Shown piece by piece: positions 17,632-26,411 of a stretch of DNA of 64,000 nt; within the stretch, counting starts at the first letter, position 1, and each line of letters starts with the position of its first letter. Origin of the DNA: SZUA-265 sp965651905 (lineage in GTDB: Bacteria > Myxococcota_A > Polyangia > Polyangiales > Polyangiaceae); the NCBI GenBank assembly GCA_965651905.1, contig CBFGUG010000030.1, positions 20,787 through 84,786 of the forward strand, in the 5' to 3' direction. The position numbers and the translations under genes were made by a program. The notes under the pieces are model-generated. The model saw only the letters and a list, made by a program, of their open reading frames with translations. It had not been told where the DNA came from and searched no databases.

Positions 17632-19626
17632 ATGACTGCATCGAACCTCACACCGAACGCACGACGTATCGCCCGCCTGACGGGCCTCGCCTACTTGGGC
17701 ATCATCGCCACGGGTCTATTTGCGGAGTTTTTCGTCCGCATGAGCCTCGTGAAGAGCGGCGACGCTGCGGCCACCGCTGCCAACATCGCGGGCTCTGCTG
17801 GGCTGTTTCGCGCGGGGCTGGCCGCCGACGCCACCATGATCGCCCTCGACGTGGCCGTCGCGATAGGACTGTACGCGCTGCTGCGTCACGTCAATCGTCC
17901 CTTGGCTCAGCTGGCGGCGGCTCTGCGCCTCCTGCAAGCGGCCGTGCTTGGGGCCAACCTGAGCAACATGGCCAGCGCCCTCGGCTGGGCGACAGCGGAT
18001 GCCAGCGCAGTGAACGCGGCCACGAGCCACACCCTCACGCTCTCGGCGATGGAGCTGCACCGCGTCGTTTACGATCTCGGGCTGATCTTCTTCGGCTTGG
18101 CGTGTCTCGCCCTCGGTCGCCTGATGCGCACTTCACGGGTGGTGCCGCCCGTTCTGGGCGTCGGGCTTTCGATCGCTGGGGCTGTGTACCTGCTGGGCTC
18201 ATTCGCCGTGATCCTGGCGCCCGACTTTGCAGCTCTGCTCGAGCCGATGTACGGCCTCACGGTGCTGGCCGAGCTGTCCGTCGCACTGTGGCTCACCGTC
18301 AAGGGGGTGAAAGACCCGAACGTCGCCAAGCCTCGGGCGAAGCGATCGAGTTCGGCAGCCCCACGAGCGTTCCTCGCTTCCGTCGTGCTGCTTTCACTCG
18401 CGGCTTGCGGCGCCGCCGACGACAGCTCCTCCGACACCTCCAACAACGACGGCTCTGCTATCGAAACTGGCGCGCAGGACACACCAGCGACCGACCCTGG
18501 TAGCGAGGATGACCCCGTCACCCTCGCGGATTTCGGCGAACGAGGACGACACGCCGTCGGCTTTCGCATCATCGAGCAGCCCGACGCTGCCTTGACGGTC
18601 AAGGCCTGGTACCCCGCCATGGGAGAGGGCGACGACGAAATCGAATACGAGGTCGCGTTCAAGGCCGACTACTACGGCGCGCCAACTGGGCTGATCCGCG
18701 GTCAGGCACGCAGAGATGCAGAACTCGCCGAAGGCCAAGAGCCTTTCCCCGTCGTGATCTTCTCCCATGGCTTCAGCCTGAACCCCGAATGGTACAGCGT
18801 GCTCACCGAGCAGCTCGCGTCGCGGGGTTTCGTGGTGCTCGCGCCCGAACACGCAGAAGGCGACTGGGACGCGACCGTGCTCGCGGCGACCTTGGACCGC
18901 CCAGCGCAGGTGAGCAAGACGATCGATCTCGCTGAGGTGCTGGTTGCGGAAGGCGACTTCCGTAGAGGGCTCGACCTTTCGCGAGTCGCGGTCGTCGGTC
19001 ACTCCTACGGCGGGTATACGGCGCTGGCCTCGGCGGGCGCTCGGTTCGACGTCGAGGGTCTCGCCGAGCGCTGTTCGTCGCTGTCGCCCGAAGATCCGAA
19101 GTCGTTTCTGTGCGCGCCGTTCGTTGCAGACGATGCGGCACAAGAGCAACTCCACGCAGCATCGCAAGACGAAACGTCGCCGCTGAGAGACGACCGCGTC
19201 GCGGCGGTCGTGACGATCGCCGGCGATGCGTACTTGTTCGGCGAACGAGGCTTGGCGTCCGTAACGGTTCCCACGCTGGCCATCGGCGGCACTGGCGACA
19301 ACTACAGCCCCTGGGATTGGGGCGCCGAGCTGACGTTCACTTCCGTCGGCAGTGAGCGCGCTGCGTTGGTCGGTCTCGAAGGCGCCGACCACATGATCGC
19401 CGTCAGCACTTGCGACGACATGCCCTTCACCGCGCCACTGCCCGAAGAGTTTTCCGCCGTGTTGTGCCGAGACGCGAGCTGGGATCGCAGCGACTCGCTT
19501 GCGGTCGTGACTCGCTTCACCACCGCGTTCTTGCTGGACACCCTGACGGGCGACGTCACGGCGGCCGAATTACTCGCGCGCGACGCGGTCGACGAAGCGC
19601 GCGTCAGTTACGACGCGAGTTGGTGA
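17632..19626 (+). CDS. Fusion of a DUF4386 membrane protein and a lipoprotein-like alpha/beta hydrolase
   Basis: This is a 664-residue open frame. Residues 1-230 match DUF4386: six or so transmembrane helices, opening with ARRIARLTGLAYLGIIATGLFAE. Residues 236-265 then look like a second, complete lipoprotein signal: positive stretch (KPRAKR), hydrophobic core and lipobox LSLAAC at Cys259, followed by a Ser/Asp linker. Residues 300-660 are an alpha/beta hydrolase of the PAF-acetylhydrolase/dienelactone-hydrolase type, with oxyanion segment VVIFSHGFS, nucleophile elbow GHSYGG (Ser near 458) and a late His in EGADHMIAV. There is no stop between the parts. A GTG near 18307 could start the hydrolase separately. 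The enzyme would act outside the cytoplasm, on an ester not known. Confidence 0.75.
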   Translation: MTASNLTPNARRIARLTGLAYLGIIATGLFAEFFVRMSLVKSGDAAATAANIAGSAGLFRAGLAADATMIALDVAVAIGLYALLRHVNRPLAQLAAALRLLQAAVLGANLSNMASALGWATADASAVNAATSHTLTLSAMELHRVVYDLGLIFFGLACLALGRLMRTSRVVPPVLGVGLSIAGAVYLLGSFAVILAPDFAALLEPMYGLTVLAELSVALWLTVKGVKDPNVAKPRAKRSSSAAPRAFLASVVLLSLAACGAADDSSSDTSNNDGSAIETGAQDTPATDPGSEDDPVTLADFGERGRHAVGFRIIEQPDAALTVKAWYPAMGEGDDEIEYEVAFKADYYGAPTGLIRGQARRDAELAEGQEPFPVVIFSHGFSLNPEWYSVLTEQLASRGFVVLAPEHAEGDWDATVLAATLDRPAQVSKTIDLAEVLVAEGDFRRGLDLSRVAVVGHSYGGYTALASAGARFDVEGLAERCSSLSPEDPKSFLCAPFVADDAAQEQLHAASQDETSPLRDDRVAAVVTIAGDAYLFGERGLASVTVPTLAIGGTGDNYSPWDWGAELTFTSVGSERAALVGLEGADHMIAVSTCDDMPFTAPLPEEFSAVLCRDASWDRSDSLAVVTRFTTAFLLDTLTGDVTAAELLARDAVDEARVSYDASW

Positions 19627-19689
19627 GTGCCGTGCGATACCCGAGCAGCTCGCGCGGCGTCATTGGGCGCTGTGCGAGTTCGCAATTGG

Positions 19690-21165
19690 CTAACTGAGTA
19701 GCTCGCTGAAGATCCCGTTGGGCAGCGACTCGTCTCCGAAGTCGTCGATGGGTGATCCGTCTTCTTTGGTGACTTCTGCGGCGGTCAGCAGCGTGTTGAG
19801 CATCTTGTTCACACCTGACACTGAGCCGTCTCCTGCTTTGCCGTCCTGAAGACCGCCTGGCATGTCTCCCGTTCCGACGGTTACGTACTGGCCTTGTTTG
19901 AAGAAGCCATTGGCGGATCCCGAGATGATCCAGGGCACGTTGCTGAAGGAATGGGCTCCCGTCGCGCACTGGTTCGTCCAGATTGCAACACCCTGATCGA
20001 GCAGTGGACCAGTTGGCGTTTCGTACGACGAGAGCACGTCGAGCAAGTGCTTGTAGTGCTGCATCATCAATCGATCGACTTGATGATGCAACTCGAGACC
20101 ATTGGGCACAGCTCTGTGCGTGGCGTCGTGGAACTTGAAGCTCTGACCGTTGATGGTGTACACGTGATCGTCGATACGATCGCCGATCTTCAGCACGGCT
20201 ACGCGGCTGTAGTCAGCGACGGCGGAGAACGCCATCAAGTCCATGAAGAGACGAACAGCCTCTTCACGCGTGTCCTGATTGTAAGGATCCGGATGAATAC
20301 GTCGCATCGCTTCGACATCCTCGTCAGGCACCGTAAACGGCGTGCTCGTCATTTGGACCTCGATGTCGCGGATGGCCGTGAGATGCTGGTCGAGCCTGTC
20401 GCGATCACTTTGGCTCAGCGCGGGTCGCGCCAGCAGGTCCTGAATTTGAGGACGTAGGATGTCGTTGATGCTCTTGCTGCGGTCAGCCCGCAACATCTCG
20501 GCTTCGACCTCCGCGGACGTGCCCGCCGTGCCGTCACCCACTGCGCCGATGATCGCTTCGTACGCGGCGTAGGGCGAATCGATGTACACCCGCGGTTGGT
20601 GGGGCGAGACGTAAGAGACGTAGCCGGGGATGTCGAAGCCCGTGCCGCCTGGAGAGAACATGCCGGCGTGCAGCACGAGGGGGTCACGACCCGGGGGATT
20701 CTTGGCCTGGGCGAGCACGGTATCGGCGGACACTCCAGTAGCCACTGCATTGGTGCTTCCCGCGGTGATGCTGGCGGCAGTGAGTACCTGCGCATCTGCT
20801 GCAGAGTGCGAGCAGCCCGTCGAAGCAAACGGAAGATTGACGCCACGCACGACGAGCAGTCGTTCGGCATGATCGGCGAGCTCGCCAATCGCTCGTGATG
20901 AATTGTCGGCCAACATGCTGTCGCGGGTGAGCGCTCCCGAGGCCGTGGGCCAGAACATTTCCGGCTCGCCACTGCCTTCCAACGTCACGCCCGCTTGGAC
21001 CACGCCGTTGTCCCCAACGACGATCAGCACGAAGGGCGAACGTACCGCCTCTTGCGCAGCCAGCTTGCGCGGCATGAATGCGTCCAGCAATGGCAGCCCC
21101 AACATCAAGCCGCCTGCGCTGCGCAGAACCATGCGTCGGTTCATTTTGTGGTGTCGCTTCGTCAT
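19690..21165 (-). CDS. DUF1552 protein with Tat signal
   Basis: This 491-residue protein starts with a twin-arginine signal (NRRMVLRSAGG then hydrophobic GLMLGLPLLDAF) and matches the DUF1552 family through its full length: PFVLIVVGDNGVVQAG, ERLLVVRGVN, GCSHSAADAQVLT and a late VAIWTNQCATGAHSFSNVPWIISG. DUF1552 proteins resemble sulfatase/phosphatase-like DUF1501 relatives and are exported folded. In Planctomycetes and Myxococcota they are encoded beside DUF1592/DUF1588 proteins, as here (10 bp downstream of its partner). The reaction is unknown; the system may process extracellular substrates with bound cofactors. Confidence 0.9.
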   Translation of the reverse strand: MTKRHHKMNRRMVLRSAGGLMLGLPLLDAFMPRKLAAQEAVRSPFVLIVVGDNGVVQAGVTLEGSGEPEMFWPTASGALTRDSMLADNSSRAIGELADHAERLLVVRGVNLPFASTGCSHSAADAQVLTAASITAGSTNAVATGVSADTVLAQAKNPPGRDPLVLHAGMFSPGGTGFDIPGYVSYVSPHQPRVYIDSPYAAYEAIIGAVGDGTAGTSAEVEAEMLRADRSKSINDILRPQIQDLLARPALSQSDRDRLDQHLTAIRDIEVQMTSTPFTVPDEDVEAMRRIHPDPYNQDTREEAVRLFMDLMAFSAVADYSRVAVLKIGDRIDDHVYTINGQSFKFHDATHRAVPNGLELHHQVDRLMMQHYKHLLDVLSSYETPTGPLLDQGVAIWTNQCATGAHSFSNVPWIISGSANGFFKQGQYVTVGTGDMPGGLQDGKAGDGSVSGVNKMLNTLLTAAEVTKEDGSPIDDFGDESLPNGIFSELLS

Positions 21166-21175
21166 GTATTCAAAC

Positions 21176-23158
21176 TCAGGGCAGTCGTTTTAGGAACGCG
21201 TCGCTCGTGGTGATGTCGAGCGCCAAGTCTCGAATGGAGATCCTGTCGGCCAGCGACAGGCGAGCGTAGTAGTCGACGGTTGGGTCCTCCGCTTCATCCA
21301 ACACACGCCCGTGCAGGTAGCTCATCATGTTCCCCGCGTAACAGCTGTGGAGCTGTTTGGACTCCGCCAACAGATGCGAGAGCTCGACACCATTGGAGAA
21401 GGCTTTCGCCTCGCCGTCGAGTCGGTACACGTCGGACGCGTCGACAGGTAGCCCGCGATCCGTCGTGCGGTACTTGCCTATCGCGTCGTAGTTCTCGAAC
21501 GCATAACCCAAGGGGTTGAGGAACGCAGAGTGGCAGCCCTCGCCGCAGGTGCCTTTCCCCGTCGTTGCCTCGACGCGCTGTCGATTCGTCATGTCGGGCT
21601 GGATGTCGATCAGTGACCCCGCGCCAGGCGCTGGGGGCGGAAGGGTGATGCACAGCAGGCGGGTTGCGATGAACACGCCGCGATGAATGATGTCGGGTTG
21701 CTGGTCGGAGATGTACGACGACAGGAACCCGGCTTGGGTGAGGAATCCCGAGCGGATGTCAGGATCGAGATCGACCATCGTGAAGGTGTCGCTGTCGAAC
21801 GTCCCTTCCAGACCATATAGGGGCGCGAGTGTCGAATTCACGAAGCCGACGGGCGACGTGTAGAAGTCCTTGATGCCGAGCCCCTCCTGAAAGGTCCAGT
21901 CGAAGAACAACTGCACTTCCCGGCGCATGGCTGCTGGCGTCTCTGGGGTGAACTCAGGAAAGACCTCTGTATCTCGCACGATGCCGTCGTAGGTGCCCAG
22001 ACGGAACACTTGAAAGTTCAGATTGGCAATGCCTTCCGAACCCCGTGGGCTCGCGAGTAGTCGTCGCGCGTGTGCTTCGACTTGACTCCGATCTTGCAGC
22101 AGGCCGTCTGCTGCCGCAGCGAACAGCTCCTCGTCCGGCATCGTGTTCGTGATCGCGAACGCCAGCTTGGACGCAACCTCGTAGTCGTCGAGCGCCACTT
22201 CGGTGCCAGCGTTTTCAGCGGTGCCGAGCTCAGTCCGATACAAGAAGTGCGGTGACTGCAACATCGCTTGGATCACCAAGCTCGCCCCCGCTTGGAACTC
22301 GTCGACGCCGGGGTAGAGCGTCGGCCCACGCTCGAACAGTCCCAAATGGATGGCAACTTCGTCGTCAGAAAGCGGTCGGCGGAAGGCTCGCAGTCCGAAC
22401 GCGACGATGAAGCTGCGCGCGCGTTCATCCAGCGCCGCAGTCCCGTCCACGGGCACCAAACGCTCTAGGGCTGTCGGATCTGCAGTGACTCGCTCCGCAA
22501 GCCGTTCTGCTGCGGTTGCTAGCTGTCTTCGCAGGCTCTCGGTCACGTAGAGGGCATCCGCTTGGGAATCGAATCCGATCAGCGCATCCCCGGAAACCTC
22601 GGCGTCGATGTCGGAGATATCCTCGAGGTGGAGCAGATCTCGAATGGTGTTCGACCACTGCGCGCGACTGAGACGAGCCAGCCGAGGTGTGGGCACCAGG
22701 ACACTGGGTGGCGGCACGTCGGGAACGGCATTGGGATCGACCGACGGTTGACCCGTGTTGGGGTCTTGCGCCATGCCGTTGCCCGTTTCGGGATTCGTCG
22801 TGCCGCTCGTTCCTGGATTGCTCGCGCCCGTTCCGGTCGAGCTGCCACCCGCGACGGCGCCGTTGCTCGAACCCGGCACATCGGAACCCATCCCAGTTGG
22901 AAGCGTTCCCGGTTGCGCCGTCCCTTGACCAACGTTTGGTCCGATGGGACCTGTTGGCTGCGAACTTTCGGAGCCGAGGTCGTCTGAGCAACTCAGCGCA
23001 AGGGCTGAACTGAAGAGTAAGCCTACCAGCGCTGTTCGACACTGGTCTCTTCGACACTGGTCGCTTCGAAACTGGTGCGTTCGAAACTGGTGCGTTCGAA
23101 ACTGGCGATCGACGAGTGGGCTCCCACTAGCCGCAGCCCGTTCGAGCCGGCGCTTCAT
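21176..23158 (-). CDS. DUF1587/1595/1592/1588/1585 protein, exported lipoprotein
   Basis: This 660-residue protein has the planctomycete/myxobacterial multi-domain order: an N-terminal lipoprotein signal (ALALSC), a Gly/Asn/Pro/Thr linker (about 80-160), DUF1587 (RLSRAQWSNTIRDLL), DUF1595 (RSFIVAFGLRAFRRPLSDDEV), DUF1592 (QSPHFLYRTELG), DUF1588 (DIIHRGVFIATRLLC and GTCGEGCHSAFLNPLGYAFENYD split by spacing) and DUF1585 near the end. The CGEGCH motif is a c-type haem-binding signature (CxxCH), so a haem-bearing redox or binding role is plausible. It lies 10 bp upstream of the DUF1552 gene in one operon. The start is uncertain because a tandem DNA repeat lies in the signal region; ATG 23158 is chosen and 23218 is the alternative. 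Confidence 0.88.
   Translation of the reverse strand: MKRRLERAAASGSPLVDRQFRTHQFRTHQFRSDQCRRDQCRTALVGLLFSSALALSCSDDLGSESSQPTGPIGPNVGQGTAQPGTLPTGMGSDVPGSSNGAVAGGSSTGTGASNPGTSGTTNPETGNGMAQDPNTGQPSVDPNAVPDVPPPSVLVPTPRLARLSRAQWSNTIRDLLHLEDISDIDAEVSGDALIGFDSQADALYVTESLRRQLATAAERLAERVTADPTALERLVPVDGTAALDERARSFIVAFGLRAFRRPLSDDEVAIHLGLFERGPTLYPGVDEFQAGASLVIQAMLQSPHFLYRTELGTAENAGTEVALDDYEVASKLAFAITNTMPDEELFAAAADGLLQDRSQVEAHARRLLASPRGSEGIANLNFQVFRLGTYDGIVRDTEVFPEFTPETPAAMRREVQLFFDWTFQEGLGIKDFYTSPVGFVNSTLAPLYGLEGTFDSDTFTMVDLDPDIRSGFLTQAGFLSSYISDQQPDIIHRGVFIATRLLCITLPPPAPGAGSLIDIQPDMTNRQRVEATTGKGTCGEGCHSAFLNPLGYAFENYDAIGKYRTTDRGLPVDASDVYRLDGEAKAFSNGVELSHLLAESKQLHSCYAGNMMSYLHGRVLDEAEDPTVDYYARLSLADRISIRDLALDITTSDAFLKRLP
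23035..23109. repeat. Five tandem 15-bp units within a signal-peptide region
   Basis: Five units of the form TTCGAAACTGGTGCG (two exact, three diverged) are read on the minus strand as QFRTH/QCRRD-type pentapeptides, just before the hydrophobic core of the DUF1592 protein's signal sequence. The unit is in frame, so copy number would change only the length of the positively charged n-region. Confidence 0.9.
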
Positions 23159-23512
23159 CAGCGCTTGGTGGCCTGACATGGCTGTTTTTGGGTTGGGGTT
23201 GCCAATCCTTGCTGGCACTTTGCATAATTTGCGTAGATTCGGCCGCTAGGCGAATCCAGCGAGCCACGGGCATCCCGCGTGGTGAAAAAATGGTGGCCGG
23301 ATCGAGCTTGCGTCATTCACTCGCCGAGCGTCGACGCCTCGGCTGGCGCTCAACAGGCTCGAAACGAGCGTGGCTGTCGTGCGTTCAGCGTGACGAATGA
23401 ATCGTCACGAGCCGAAGCGCCCCCGTCCGCATCAGCCGAATCGATCTCTGTGTGAACTTCGCTTCTCGGTTCACGTGATCAGTTCGCAGCAGGTTGGGCA
23501 TTCGCAACTAAC
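23159..23512. other. Divergent intergenic region between two exported-protein genes
   Basis: This 354-bp region separates the DUF1592 gene (leftward) from the alpha/beta hydrolase gene (rightward) and must hold both promoters. No gene is seen. The only clear structure is the inverted repeat CGTGACGA-ATGAA-TCGTCACG at 23389-23409, an operator-like or hairpin-forming sequence 104 bases upstream of the hydrolase start. Confidence 0.6.
23389..23409. promoter_or_regulatory. Inverted repeat, candidate operator
   Basis: CGTGACGA and TCGTCACG are perfect 8-bp complements separated by 5 nt. The site lies in the divergent intergenic region and has the symmetry of a dimer-binding site. No regulator gene is adjacent, and it could equally be a small hairpin. 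Confidence 0.35.
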
Positions 23513-24934
23513 ATGACTCGTTCCATTTTTTCGATCAGCGTATTGGCCGCTGCTGCTGCTCTCGGGTGTTCATCGGAGGACGACACGTCCGGTGACGAAA
23601 CGCTGCCAGCCACTTCCAACTCTGCCCAAAGCACCGCAGGGTCCTCTACGAATGGTTCGTCGTCGGGTGCTTCGACGGGTGGCGTGAACGGCGCAGCATC
23701 CGATGACACGGCTGCCCCAGGCGGTGACACCTCACAGGCCCCCGGCAACGGCACTGCTGCCATGCCCAGCTCGGGCGCGGGGGGCGCGAATACACTGGGC
23801 GGAAGTGGCGGTAGTGGCGGTAATGAAGGAGTCGGCGGCGCAGGGGGAGCGTCGGAGACGGGCGGCGCGGGAGGCGAATCAGGCGCCGGGGGCGCTTTGG
23901 GGAATGCTGACGACGATAGTTCCAGCGACGACAGCCTCAGCGACGACGGCGGGGGAGACGCGCCCGCTAGTGATGATAGCGACGCTGGCGCGGGCGACGA
24001 TGGAGCTGGCGGAGCTGCTGGCGGCGGCGATGCGGGCGCTCAGCCCGACGAGATGGAGGTGGAAGGCCCGTCGAGCACGTGCATCGGTGACGCGTGGCCC
24101 ACGGCCAATCCCACGAGCGCAGGCCCGTTTCAGGTGGCAGCCGACAAAGAGGTAGGCCCCTTGGCAGGCGTCGTGCCGGACCCGATCTATGGGGATCAAC
24201 AGCAGCGCTTCAACGTGTATCGTCCTCAGAATCTCGCAGACAGTGGCTACTGTCATCCCATCTTGATTTGGGCGAACGGGTATCGCGACAACCCCGAGCA
24301 GAAGCCCCCGGACTGTGTCGTCGACTCGGGGTCTAACCAATGGTGCGGACAGTATTCGCCGCTGTTGAATCATCTGGCATCCCACGGCTTCGTCGTGGTT
24401 GCTTCCCTCAGCACAGCGACTGCCGAAGGCGATCCGTTGCCGACCATTGCAGGCCTGGACTGGATACTCGAGCAAGCTGAGGATCCGAGTAGCCCCTATT
24501 ACAATCGTCTCGACACCGACAACATCGGTCAGCTCGGTCATTCGTACGGCGGCATGTCGACGTGCATGTCCGCATCCGAGCCACGTTACAAAGCGCTCGC
24601 CACCATTTGCGGCACCAGCGCACTCAGCGGCGTTCACACGCCGATGCTGTTCTATTGTGGTGGACAAGACAGCACGGTCAGCTGCTCGGGCGTCCGAAAC
24701 ACCTATCAAACGGTGACGGACCAACCTGCGTTCTTCTTGAACGAGCTAGGCGCGGATCACGGGAGCTGGGTGTACGAGGGAGCGGGAGGTGTATCGCTCT
24801 CGTCGGCGGCCGCTTGGTTCAGGGTCCACTTGATGGATGATACCGAGAATCGACGGTTCTTCTACGGTCCAGATTGCGTGTTTTGCAACGACAACCGTGT
24901 TCAAGCCGAGCAGAACAGCTTGATGACGCAGTAG
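23513..24934 (+). CDS. Secreted lipoprotein with alpha/beta hydrolase domain (PETase/chlorophyllase-like fold)
   Basis: This 473-residue protein has a lipoprotein signal (AALGC), then about 160 residues of Gly/Ser/Ala/Asp linker, then a hydrolase domain from about 180. The catalytic elbow is GHSYGG (Ser near 343). The strands around it (HPILIWANGYRDN and FVVVASLSTATAEG) and a late ADHGSW (His) match dienelactone hydrolase/chlorophyllase-type esterases, the fold that includes polyester hydrolases. Six or more cysteines suggest disulfide stabilisation. The natural substrate is unknown. The long linker suggests display at the cell surface. Confidence 0.82.
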   Translation: MTRSIFSISVLAAAAALGCSSEDDTSGDETLPATSNSAQSTAGSSTNGSSSGASTGGVNGAASDDTAAPGGDTSQAPGNGTAAMPSSGAGGANTLGGSGGSGGNEGVGGAGGASETGGAGGESGAGGALGNADDDSSSDDSLSDDGGGDAPASDDSDAGAGDDGAGGAAGGGDAGAQPDEMEVEGPSSTCIGDAWPTANPTSAGPFQVAADKEVGPLAGVVPDPIYGDQQQRFNVYRPQNLADSGYCHPILIWANGYRDNPEQKPPDCVVDSGSNQWCGQYSPLLNHLASHGFVVVASLSTATAEGDPLPTIAGLDWILEQAEDPSSPYYNRLDTDNIGQLGHSYGGMSTCMSASEPRYKALATICGTSALSGVHTPMLFYCGGQDSTVSCSGVRNTYQTVTDQPAFFLNELGADHGSWVYEGAGGVSLSSAAAWFRVHLMDDTENRRFFYGPDCVFCNDNRVQAEQNSLMTQ

Positions 24935-24988
24935 CGCGCTGCGCTGCCCGGGTGAACACGAGAGTGACGAGGTCTTCGCCGTCGGCGC

Positions 24989-25825
24989 TCAGGGCTCGAT
25001 GGCGAAGTGAACCTGCAGCGCGGCGTTGACTTCGATCTGTCCGCTTTCCACGGGCACGTTGGAGACTTTCGAGAACGAGTACCCGTACCCGCTCTCGGCG
25101 CGCGTCGCGGGTTGCGCTCCAGCCTCCACCACTTCGATCACTCGCCCGACGCGAACTCCCGCAGCTTTCGCCAACTCTTCAGCTTTGCGTCGCGCGTCTT
25201 CGACGGCTTTGCGTCGCGCTTCGCTGCTGGCAGCTGCTGGATCGTCGAGGGTCATCTGCAAGCCGTGAAGGTTGTTGGCGCCCGCTTGCATGGCGTCGCC
25301 GAGAATCGCGCCGAGCTTGTCGATTTGGCGCAGCGTGAGCACCAGCGTATTGCGCACCACGAACCAGCCTGCGGGCGGGGGCTGAGGCGTGACCATCGGT
25401 TGCGTCTCCAGCTTGGGCGCGCTCGGGTCCGTCGGTCGCGGTAACGGCTGGGGCGGGGGAGGTGGCGGGGGCGGCGGCTCCCGTTCGTGGTCCCGCTCGA
25501 AGTGAACGCTGAGTTCCGACGTCTGGATGTCCGCCGCAGCAACGCCGTGGGCCAAAATCGCAGCAGTGACGGCGCGCATCGTTTCGTTGGCAGCTTGCAT
25601 GGCCTCAGGCGCCGTGGCCGCGCGCGACTCGACCCCCAAACGCACGCTCGCGACGTTGGGCTGTACGAGCACTTCACCTTCGCCAATCACCCGAATGCCG
25701 GACGGGGGCTCGTCGGGGTGGGCTGGCGCCGCGGGTGGTGAGCACCCCAGGGCCAACGAAGCGCCAACGAGTGCGACGCTCCAAGACTTTGAAAGAACAA
25801 ACCGCGCTTGATTCGAACTCGACAT
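24989..25825 (-). CDS. SIMPL-domain (DUF541) lipoprotein
   Basis: This 278-residue lipoprotein (lipobox ALGC) has a SIMPL domain: GIRVIGEGEVLVQPNVASVRLGVE at the start of the fold, and EARRKAVEDARRKAEELAKAAG with VGRVIEVVE in the second half. A proline tract (PPPPPPPPP) and Pro/Thr linker are inserted in the middle (about 118-155). DUF541 proteins are periplasmic or outer-membrane proteins linked to oxidative-stress tolerance in some bacteria, without a known biochemical activity. The start is ATG 25825 (MSSSNQ). Confidence 0.88.
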   Translation of the reverse strand: MSSSNQARFVLSKSWSVALVGASLALGCSPPAAPAHPDEPPSGIRVIGEGEVLVQPNVASVRLGVESRAATAPEAMQAANETMRAVTAAILAHGVAAADIQTSELSVHFERDHEREPPPPPPPPPQPLPRPTDPSAPKLETQPMVTPQPPPAGWFVVRNTLVLTLRQIDKLGAILGDAMQAGANNLHGLQMTLDDPAAASSEARRKAVEDARRKAEELAKAAGVRVGRVIEVVEAGAQPATRAESGYGYSFSKVSNVPVESGQIEVNAALQVHFAIEP

Positions 25826-26411
25826 GACCGGCGGCGTATCATGAAGCGCTACGCGAACCAACGGCGCCTGGGGGGCGGCCCATTACTTACCCCGAGCGTT
25901 CCAGATGCGCCGCGTCGAGCGCAAGTTCGCCACAGGGCTCACGGTCGCCCCGCCTACGAGTCCCAACTCCCCACGCTGGCTCCCGGATGCCCCACCGCAG
26001 ACGCCTAGCTCGCGGCAAGGCGTCAGACTGCTGCCTCGACGAGCCATCACTCGACGCTGGGGTGGGCCGCTGCACCTCGAAGTGATGCGCTTGGCCGCCA
26101 GGGCTCCGCGCCGCTGCGGGTGCAGGCGCCACTCACCAGAGGGGCTCGCGGGAGCCCCTCTGGCGAGTTCCAACTGCTCGGGCAGGCTGCGGGCTGCGGT
26201 CGAGCCAGCCATCGGTCGGGCTTCGGCCACGACGAGGCGCGCTGGTGGCGATGCCGCCACGAGAGCGTCTACCCGCTGCACTTTTTTCGGAGTTTCCGCG
26301 CAACGCTGCCCTCGCGCGGACGAATCAGCCTCGTTCGAGCCCATTTGTAGCCTTCGGGCGTTCGCGCGCCCGAGCCCATCCACCCGGATCCAGCCCCCGA
26401 GAGCACCGACG
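25826..26411. other. 586-bp region between divergent genes
   Basis: This region lies between the SIMPL gene (leftward) and the unknown protein at 26412. A frame is open on the plus strand from 25905, but its translation is Arg/Pro/Ser-rich with no protein-like pattern, so it is not called. The clearest structure is a perfect 12-bp hairpin at 26137-26164. Confidence 0.5.
26137..26164. repeat. Perfect 12-bp inverted repeat with 4-nt loop
   Basis: CCAGAGGGGCTC (26137-26148) and GAGCCCCTCTGG (26153-26164) pair exactly around GCGG. It is GC-rich, has no T run and lies far from any gene end, so it is more like a REP-type or cruciform element than an ordinary terminator. Confidence 0.75.

Noticed and set aside
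25905..26411. Open frame extending the unknown protein at 26412 by 169 residues
   Set aside because: The translation is Arg/Pro/Ser-rich with no conserved pattern, and ATG 26412 starts a region of clearly protein-like composition. A perfect hairpin also interrupts the extension.
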